Positions 57,099 to 64,000 of a stretch of DNA of 64,000 bases are shown here, piece after piece (the stretch's first letter is position 1; the number at the start of each line of letters is the position of its first letter). The notes under the pieces are model-generated. The model made no database searches, was not told the origin of the DNA, and saw nothing but the letters and a program-made list of their open reading frames with translations. Position numbers and translations under genes: made by a program. Where the stretch lies: positions 55,691,521 through 55,755,520 of the forward strand of contig JAVHZZ010000003.1 in the NCBI GenBank assembly GCA_036250195.1, written 5' to 3'. The DNA comes from Mixophyes australis (taxonomy: Eukaryota; Chordata; Amphibia; Anura; Limnodynastidae).

Positions 57099-57411
57099 TG
57101 GGCCTACTCAAAAAAAATTGAGTAGGTTTTCTCCTGGACAAAACCATGTTACAGTGCAAGGTGTGCAAATTAGTTTTCTATTTTGCACATAAGTTAAATA
57201 CTGTCTGTTTTTTCATGTAGCACACAAATACTTGATAGCATATTTGTACACTGACATTTAAAGTTGATATGTGTGCTACATGAAAAAACACAGTATTTAA
57301 CTTATGTGCAAAATAGAGAACTAATTTGAACCCCTTGCATTGTAACATGGTTTTGTCCAGGAGACTACTTACTCAATTTTTTTACTTAACTTTCCTTAAT
57401 GAATCAGGCTC
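57099..57411. mobile_element. Foldback MITE (GGGCCT...CAGGCTC ends)
   Basis: Long inverted arms: TCTCCTGGACAAAACCATGT (57132) with ACATGGTTTTGTCCAGGAGA (57344), and TTTGCACATAAGTTAAATAC (57182) with GTATTTAACTTATGTGCAAA (57292). AAAAAAATTGAGTA and its complement lie nearer the ends. The outer ends, GGGCCTACTC and TGAATCAGGCTC, differ slightly. No clear duplication. Confidence 0.75.
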
Positions 57412-57478
57412 CATATCTACAAGGCCTTAAGCTGTTGCCTTATGTTGGCTTACTATATATCCCACTGTGTGCCCTGTG

Positions 57479-57630
57479 GAGTAAATTTACTAAAGCTTCT
57501 AAAAAGGAAAAGTGGAGGTTTTTTCCCATAGCAACCAATCATATTCTAGCTTTAATTTATAATGTAATGTAGCTATAATATGATTGGATGCTATAGGCAC
57601 CGCCTTCTCTTTTCCTTTTTAGTAAATGTT
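57479..57630. mobile_element. Worn Harbinger-like palindromic MITE
   Basis: GTAAATTTACTAAAGC, AAAAGTGGAGG, GCAACCAATCATATTCTAGC and the matching complement (ATATGATTGGATGCTATAGG, CTTTTTAGTAAATG) show a diverged member of the family. The outer G/C runs are lost. Confidence 0.65.
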
Positions 57631-58678
57631 ATAAATCTGTTACTGTATGGTTACACTGTATATATATTTACAGAGCACATATAATACATACATACAATAT
57701 TAGCTAGGTATGTACCTAGAAACTGCTGTCTTATTTAAAAAATTTTGGAAACATGAACTTGCACGTTGATGTGATGCAGTAATGAAAATCAGATGTTAAT
57801 AAAACCTGTACTTACTGGTGCTTGCTAAGTTATACAGCTGTTAGGACGGCAGCTGTTCGTGCTATTTGATATCATTTCTTTCATCAAGCAAATTACCGAT
57901 TTCTCACTTAACATGTATCATTGAGAAGGATCTGTCTGGCTGTAGCAGATCAGGTACGGTTTAATGATCCTTATTCCCACCAACAGATGTGTTAAATTAT
58001 AGAACTATAGATAATATGTGACAAACCTGATATGTGTGAAAAATCCTCAGTAGCATAAAAAGGAAACGCCAAACTATAAAATGCACGTCTACCTGACACT
58101 GGGCAAGGCTGTTTCCTGCTAGTGATAGAGAATGGACAACAGTGGAATACTGTGCAAATTATACAGATACAATTACAAGTCAAGCCTTCTCTTCATGTGA
58201 GACCTAGCATGACTGTAAGCATTTGCTATTTCCCAGTAAATGAAGAGATATGACCTTCGGGACTGCTAAGTTGATTGCATTTACATGCTTCAAGGTACTC
58301 TCCTTTTTTATCAGCAGAGTTAAATTGAAAAGGTGAAATGGCTACCTAGATCAATGACTTTTGGTGTGGTGCTTTATTATAACTCGCATTATATTTTTGT
58401 GTCATGTTTAGTTTATCATTTCCAGTACAAAAATGTAATAATAAAACCAACTGCTGTGGTTTACAAGAGCTGAGTATATAGGTAAGGGGTTATATACACA
58501 TTTGATATGCACTAAGATGTACTTTCTGTAATATTATGTGGTCAAATGAAATACACATTATTCTCTTATTTCTTATAATCCAATTGAAAATACAGTGAAA
58601 TGCAAAGACTAAAGGTAATTTACTAACCACAGGTATAAATAAAATATACAGACCCAGATTGGCTTATTTGTTCACCTT
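57631..58678. other. No gene or element recognised
   Basis: AT-rich, complex sequence. No repeat structure seen. Confidence 0.45.
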
Positions 58679-59133
58679 GGGCCTGATGTAGAGTTGGGTG
58701 CAATTTATATTGAAATCTTAAGTGTAAAGTGCATCCCGTAATTTGCGCAGAACTTCAAGTCCATGCAACTCAGAATACTATGCAAATTACATAAACACAC
58801 CTCCAACTGCCTTGTGGGACTGTGTGCATGATACACTTATCTGTATTGATCACAGCAGCCCAGTAAAGCAGATAGATAAATAAATAAATTGATGTATAAA
58901 AAAAATAAAAAAAATAAATAAAATAAAAGTGCTTCTCTCCCCCAAACAGCACAAGTTTTGGTTATGCTATACATTGCTAGGTTTGGCCACTACATTCAAC
59001 GTTCCACTTATCTAAGCGCAGAGAGGTACAAGAGGGAGATCTGTCTCAGTTGGAGTGCAAACTGAGACGGATGATTGGCTGAAAGTGCTTTTTGCACTCA
59101 TGTTGGACTTGCGTTTGACTCTACTTCAGGCCC
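58679..59133. mobile_element. Foldback MITE (GGGCCTGATGTAGAGT ends)
   Basis: Termini GGGCCTGATGTAGAGT and ACTCTACTTCAGGCCC are inverted repeats with one mismatch, about 455 bp apart. The interior is AT-rich with (AAATA)n near 58880-58925. The target duplication is not clear. Confidence 0.65.
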
Positions 59134-61440
59134 CTTGTGTATACATAGGTGCATGATCATTTTCCCAGTTGTAGAACTTATAAAACTCAATGGAGCTTCA
59201 TTTATGTCTTAAGTCATTCAGGAGAGGAAGGAAACATTAAGACTCATCTTTTTTACATGTGTCACATTTATTCTTTTCCATGTTTTTATTACCTTGAGAG
59301 CATAAATAGGCATTTTACAATATTAAGTGCATTTGGTTGGAACATAAAGTGTATTTTTGAAATTATAGACCAACACCCAATTTCTGTCATCTCCAATGAT
59401 GTGTAAAGTGGATGTGCTGCCTAAATACTCACCCATATATACCCATAAACACCATTCCACCACTCCAAGCATGTTTAAATGTCTTGACCCAGAGTGAGGC
59501 ATTTCTTAGCCTGTTACTAACCTTCTTTCAGCAAGGAACAACTGATCTACCTACCTGCTCCCATCAGGAGTAGAAGTTTACACTGCATAAATCATCTTTA
59601 TTTGTATCAACACAATTTGAATTTATGGAAGATTGACCTTAGTGGAATTGTGTCTTTTTTCAACCTTACTATCTATTTACTCTTTTATTATTTAAAAGAA
59701 AATCTTAACAGATTCTTAAGAGAGCTGCGATATTAGTATAACAATGTAAAATTAAAAGTAGTACTGGCTGCCAACCAAGTTCAATTGTATTGAATAAGGA
59801 AAGGATGAGGATATGAGAGCTCAGACTACCATCTTTTCAAACTGAAGTGATACAAGTCAAATGGATTCTCCAGCTCACAAATATATAGGAAAACCATAAA
59901 TATATATGAGCTTTTTCTACCAGAAAGCATCAAAGTTTAAATATTATTTTACTTTTTCTATTATTATCAATTGTAAGATATCACAACATGTGTAGCCTTT
60001 CCTTTAATTGGATGAGAATCAAACTATGGTAGAAAGTTTTGATGTTGAAGTAGATGATCACCAAGCAGTCACTAGGAAGTGTTTGTTGCCTTTGAGTACA
60101 AAAAAGCATATTGATGGATTAGATTAGAGCCATCCTTAATTACATTAAATCTATATGGCCGCCCTTTGAGTCATTTCAGTAATTGCATTATAATTATTAT
60201 TAATATTATTATTATTTTTATATTGTATGTGAAAGATTCTGAAATATATTAGTTCATCATTCAAGACAAGGCAGTGTTTCCACTTCCATACTATATTAAC
60301 TTTTAATTTATGTTTACTGTTTGATTTGTGGGTTATATTATTAATAAAAAAGATGATAGCTCATTTATCTTTTTACGAATATCTGCATTTTTTTCAAGCT
60401 CGTAAGGCATACAAAATTATAAATCACCCATAGGGTTGCTAAAATATACAGAAAAAGATATGTTGTCTTTAGCTAAACCTAGTACAGTTTGTTCCTTCCT
60501 CCAGTTTGATGACCTGGTTTAGTCTCTACACATCTATAATTTCAGAAAGTAAAATATTTGACAGATTCAGCAGCTGGGATTAATTCATTTTCAACACAGT
60601 ACATACCACTCAAGTTAAATATCAAGGCCATATATGGATCTGTGTATTTTGTATTATGAACAGAGAAATGAAGGGAATATTGTATAACAAAGCAATTAAA
60701 CTAGTTTCAAGATGTAATAAAGAAGTATATAAAGTGCTTATTATAAAAAATTAAGTTCATGTCTGTTTAGTTGTTTTGTCTTCCAGTTGTCATTGATTTT
60801 CAACTAGCTTTTAATATATATATATTACTTTTAATGCACTGCACTTTACAACTTTCTATCATTCATAATGGTTTTGTGCTTTATAACTACAATAACATGA
60901 ACAATATAATGAAATACAATTACTAGAACATTGCATAGTAGTACATTATTAATAGTACAATTAACAGCATTATCTATATTATTACAAGTACACGGAGGAA
61001 AGTACATTGAAATGCATCTCTGTTAAAGAGGTGTGTAGATTCAGTGAGAGATATGGCTGATACATTTTCCTATCTGTAAAAGACTGATAAATGCAGACTT
61101 TTTAAAACTCAGGTGGTCCGACCTGTATTCACACTTTTCTATGCTCCAATGAAACATAGCCATAAAAAAAAAAGAAAAATGCAAATCACCTATACCATGT
61201 AAATAATACAATCACAATTGATATATATTAAAACTAATTTATTCAAATAAATTACACACACAAAAAATATCAATGTAATTAAAAAAGTCCAAATAAAAGC
61301 CTGAGTATACAGCATGTTGAAAGATTAAATAGTCAAATTAACCTACAGAGCACTTGTAGAGAACTGGTTATATATAAAGTCACGTTATAATCAGGTGTTA
61401 ACCAGATTCAAACTCACGAATATGGAAAGAGTTTACAAGC
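59134..61440. other. No gene or element recognised
   Basis: Long AT-rich stretch without visible repeats or coding frames. The part around 60100-60300 (AATTGCATTATAATTATTATTAAT and similar) is rich in homeodomain-type AT words, but such words are expected by chance in AT-rich DNA. Confidence 0.45.
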
Positions 61441-62107
61441 TGTTGTAATTGATTGGTCCAATAAAACATGTATTACAGACTGCAGCCCCCAAACCACTTC
61501 TCATGGAGTTTAGTGAGATGGAAATTAACAGAAAAAATGATTTGCCATTTGTCTTATCTCTGAAACATAGAAAGATAGATTTTGAACCGCTAGGCCCATC
61601 TAGTCTGCCCATTGTTTTATTAACCGATGGTGAAACCATATTTGATCCTTTATTCTTTATAATGATATTCTTATGTCTATTCCAAGAAAGTTTAAATGGA
61701 TCTACTGTATTAGCCTCTACCACCTCTGATGGGAGGCTATTCTGTGAAGTAGTTTTTTCTCCAATTTCCTCTGAACCTACTTCCCTCCAGTCTCAGTGCA
61801 TGTCCTTATGTTCTAGTACTTCTCTTCCTTTGAATAATGTTTCACTCCTGTACCTTGTTCAAACCCTTGATATATTTGAAAGTTTCTACCATGTCCCCCC
61901 TTTCCCTTTCCCTTTTCTGCTCCAAACTATACATATTAAGATCTTTTAGTCTTTCCGGGTAAGTTTTGTGCTGTAGGTCATGCACCATTTTAGTTGCCCT
62001 TCTTTGTACAGTCTCCAATGTATTTATATCCTTATAGAGATATGGCCTCCAGAAATGAACACTGTATTATTGATGAGGCCGTACCAATGACCTATACAGT
62101 GGCACTA

Positions 62108-62290
62108 TTACTTCTTTTTTTCTACTACTGAATCCTCTCCCATCTGACTTGCTTTCCACATTCCTTTGTTACATTGCTTACCTGCCTTTAAGTTACCTAA
62201 AATAGTGACTCCCAGATCCCTTTCCTCCTCAGTAGTTTCCATTATAGTGCCACTAATACTATATTTAGCCTTTAGGTTTTTGAGACCCAA
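62108..62290 (-). pseudogene. CR1 ORF2 post-RT fragment
   Basis: A 60-codon piece with TEEERDLGVTILGNLKAGKQCNKG, the conserved segment after the RT catalytic core in CR1 elements. Frames on both sides are broken. Confidence 0.8.
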
Positions 62291-62630
62291 GTGTATGATT
62301 TAGCATTTTTTGTCATTAAGCTGTAGTTGCACTCTCTTGACCATTCCTCTAGTCTACCTAGATCATCAATCCTTTTTTTGCTCCTTCTGGTGTGTTTTCC
62401 CTGTTGCATATGTTTGTGTCATCTGCAAAAAGGCATACTTCCCATCAATACCATTTGCAATGTCACCAATAAAGATATTAAAAAGCACTGGTCCAAGTAC
62501 AGATCCGTGTGATAACCTTTCCCTCCTGTGAATGTACTCCATTTACTATAACTCTCTGTGTCCTATACTGCAACTAAGATCTTATCCATTCAACCATCTT
62601 TGAATCCAATCCCAAGCTTTCAAGTTTATT

Positions 62631-62939
62631 TTATAGTCTGCAAAATAGGACAGTGTCAAAAGCCTTACTAAAATCTAGATAAGCTATATCTACAGCCCCT
62701 CCTTGATCTATTACTTTAGTCACACAGTCAAAAAAGTCAATGAGATTTGTTTGACATGATCTCCCCCCAGGAAAACCATGCTGCTTAGGATCCCGTAAGT
62801 TACTGGATTTGAGATATTCTACAACTCTTTCTTTTAATAGTGTTTCCAACAATTTCCCTACTACTGATGTAAGACTCACTGGTCTGTAGTTGCTCGTCTC
62901 TTCCTTGCTTCCACTTTTGTGCAGTAGGACTACATTCAC
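62631..62939 (-). pseudogene. CR1 ORF2 reverse transcriptase fragment
   Basis: A 102-codon piece holding CR1 RT blocks: NVVLLHKSGSKEETSNYRPVSLTSV (finger region), LKSSNLRDPKQHGFPGGRSC, and IAYLDFSKAFDTV, the palm motif with the first catalytic aspartate. The YADD block should follow at about 62.4-62.5 kb but is not in frame. The enzyme of intact copies reverse-transcribes CR1 RNA at its target. This is a fragment. Confidence 0.85.
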
Positions 62940-63235
62940 TCTTTTCCAGTCCTCTGGAATTACTCCTGTAGCTAGTTACTGATTGGATAATTCTGTTGAT
63001 GGTGTTACCAGCACCACCTCTGTATTTCTGTTCCAGCCTGTGAAGGGCGCATTCCTTTTTAGACCTTTTGAAACTATTCACTCAAGGGAAGATGCTGATC
63101 CTGTTAGGGGAAGCTTTAAATAAAGACATGCCTTCTAGTTTTATGGTTATATGGGACATTTAACTGTTTATAATAGCAATGAATGTGTCTTCAACCAATT
63201 GTAATCATTGTCCTTAACTTTTCCCCAGAGATGTC

Positions 63236-63735
63236 ATATTGGATTTACAATGTTATGCACCAACATAGATCTCCTAACGTGTTTCAAAATATCTCCCAAA
63301 CCAACATCTCCTTTTCTTTCTTTCCTCTGGTCTGCAAACCTTCAAGCACTCAGTAAATACCCACCTTTTCAGGCAAGCTTATTCAATTCCTCAATCACCC
63401 TTTTACTCTTCCTGGGTTACCCTATTACCATCCTTTACAGAGTAAACACAAGGCAACAACCCTTTGACCAACATTGCTGTGTGACTGATCATACAGCCCA
63501 CTAAGCACATTTTTAACATTTGCAATCTGGCTGGACCAATACGCAATCTGTATCACTTACCCTTGTGCATCAAACCTCATTGTCCTATAGATTGTAAGCT
63601 TGTGGGCAGAGAATTCTTACCTCTTTGTCTGTCTGTATTACCCAGTATTGTTTATTACTGTGTTTATTCCCATTGTAAAGTGATAGGGCATTTGTTGGCG
63701 CTATATAAACAAATGTTGATGATGATGATGATGAT
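63236..63735 (+). mobile_element. L2-type LINE, 3' end only
   Basis: It matches the end of the element at 3712: AACCTTCAAGC, CACCTTTTCAGGCAAGCTTA, TTCCTCAATCACC, CCTATAGATTGTAAGCTTG, CTGTCTGTATTACCCAGTAT, then TTGGCGCTATATAAACAAATG and (TGATGA)n. A worn C-terminal coding remnant is followed by the 3' UTR and tail, a heavily 5'-truncated copy. Confidence 0.85.
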
Positions 63736-64000
63736 GCACGTGTAAAAAGTGGTGTGGCTACCCATTATTGAGCTAGGCAACTGAATATATGCATTTTTAA
63801 TGAAATAAATAATGATTCTTGCTTTTCATCTATTCTGAGTTTATCTTTTTTGACTATCTTGATACATTTCCATAACAGTTTCCATGATTTTGAACTCCAT
63901 AATGTGTTCCTACAAATGTGTATCAAAAAGGAAGCTCAAAATCACCAAGGTACAGCTCAAAATCCCTTTTGATGACACTGTGTGCTTGAGTTTGTGGAGG
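63736..64000. other. No gene or element recognised
   Basis: AT-rich end of the window. Confidence 0.4.

Larger units (their letters stand above)
61441..63085 (-). mobile_element. CR1-type LINE, minus strand, partial
   Basis: Read on the minus strand it begins inside the ORF2 reverse transcriptase and runs to the C-terminal region and 3' part. RT pieces: 62631-62939 (HKSGSKEETSNYRPVSLTSVVGKLLE, QHGFPGGRSCQTNLIDFFD, VDIAYLDFSKAFDTV). C-terminal pieces: 62108-62290 (EEERDLGVTILGNLKAGKQCNKG). Past 62000 the DNA matches the CR1-like pattern where the reverse strand encodes ERR-, tyrosine- and lysine-rich ends, but frames are broken. Right limit and 3' end are approximate; it is 5'-truncated and inactive. 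Confidence 0.82.

Noticed and set aside
59134..61440. Possible conserved non-coding elements in AT-rich unique-looking DNA
   Set aside because: AT-rich homeodomain-like words occur by chance; without an alignment to other vertebrates there is no support.
61449..61949. 166-codon sense frame
   Set aside because: It runs antisense through the 3' part of a CR1 LINE on the minus strand.

Overview
The window is vertebrate nuclear DNA made almost entirely of transposable elements. I found no host gene and no convincing host exon. The mix points to an amphibian, most likely a frog: L2, CR1 and L1 LINEs, a tRNA-derived SINE with an L2-like tail, hAT and Harbinger-type MITEs, a Helitron-like element, solo LTRs and a gammaretrovirus-like provirus. 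The recurring short palindromes containing 'gcaaccaatcagattct' also look frog-like to me. The species cannot be fixed from the sequence, and the assignment is inference.

The main feature is an endogenous retrovirus at 19769-29617 (+ strand). Its two 839-bp LTRs show no difference I can find by eye, and a 4-bp target duplication (AGTG) flanks it. In order it carries: 5' LTR (TATA box, AATAAA), a primer-binding site matching the 3' end of tRNA-Pro for 11 nt, a leader of about 1 kb, gag (matrix with PPPPY, capsid, one CCHC knuckle), a UAG stop in frame with pol, an intact pol (protease, RT with YVDD, RNase H, integrase with HHCC and DD35E), env (SU and TM), a polypurine tract and the 3' LTR. Pol is fully open. 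Gag has one in-frame TAA and one frame change at a T6 run. Env changes frame inside a CA repeat just before an RGKR cleavage site. Identical LTRs beside three coding lesions is the central puzzle of the window.

The second large element is a decayed autonomous hAT transposon at 40682-46492, with a perfect 8-bp duplication (CTTAGTAG), a broken BED-finger/hAT transposase on the minus strand and a nine-unit array of about 120 bp upstream of the transposase. A 596-bp deletion derivative of the same family sits at 63-658 with its own perfect 8-bp duplication. The autonomous copy lies inside an older tandem repeat and itself contains a MITE.

Region by region: 1-7.7 kb holds a hAT MITE, Harbinger-like palindromes, a SINE, an L2 LINE and a large inverted repeat; 7.7-19.8 kb a decayed L2, a minisatellite, a worn LTR, an L2-tailed repeat and the first copy of an unclassified element carrying a minisatellite; 19.8-29.6 kb the provirus; 30-33 kb a solo LTR and a hAT MITE; 33.5-37.9 kb a minus-strand L1 with both ORFs broken; 40.7-46.5 kb the autonomous hAT; 47-48.4 kb the second copy of the unclassified element; 49-58 kb a Helitron-like element, SINEs, several MITEs and a solo LTR with an internal minisatellite; 61.5-63.7 kb a CR1 and an L2 3' end. 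The rest is AT-rich intergenic DNA in which I recognise nothing.
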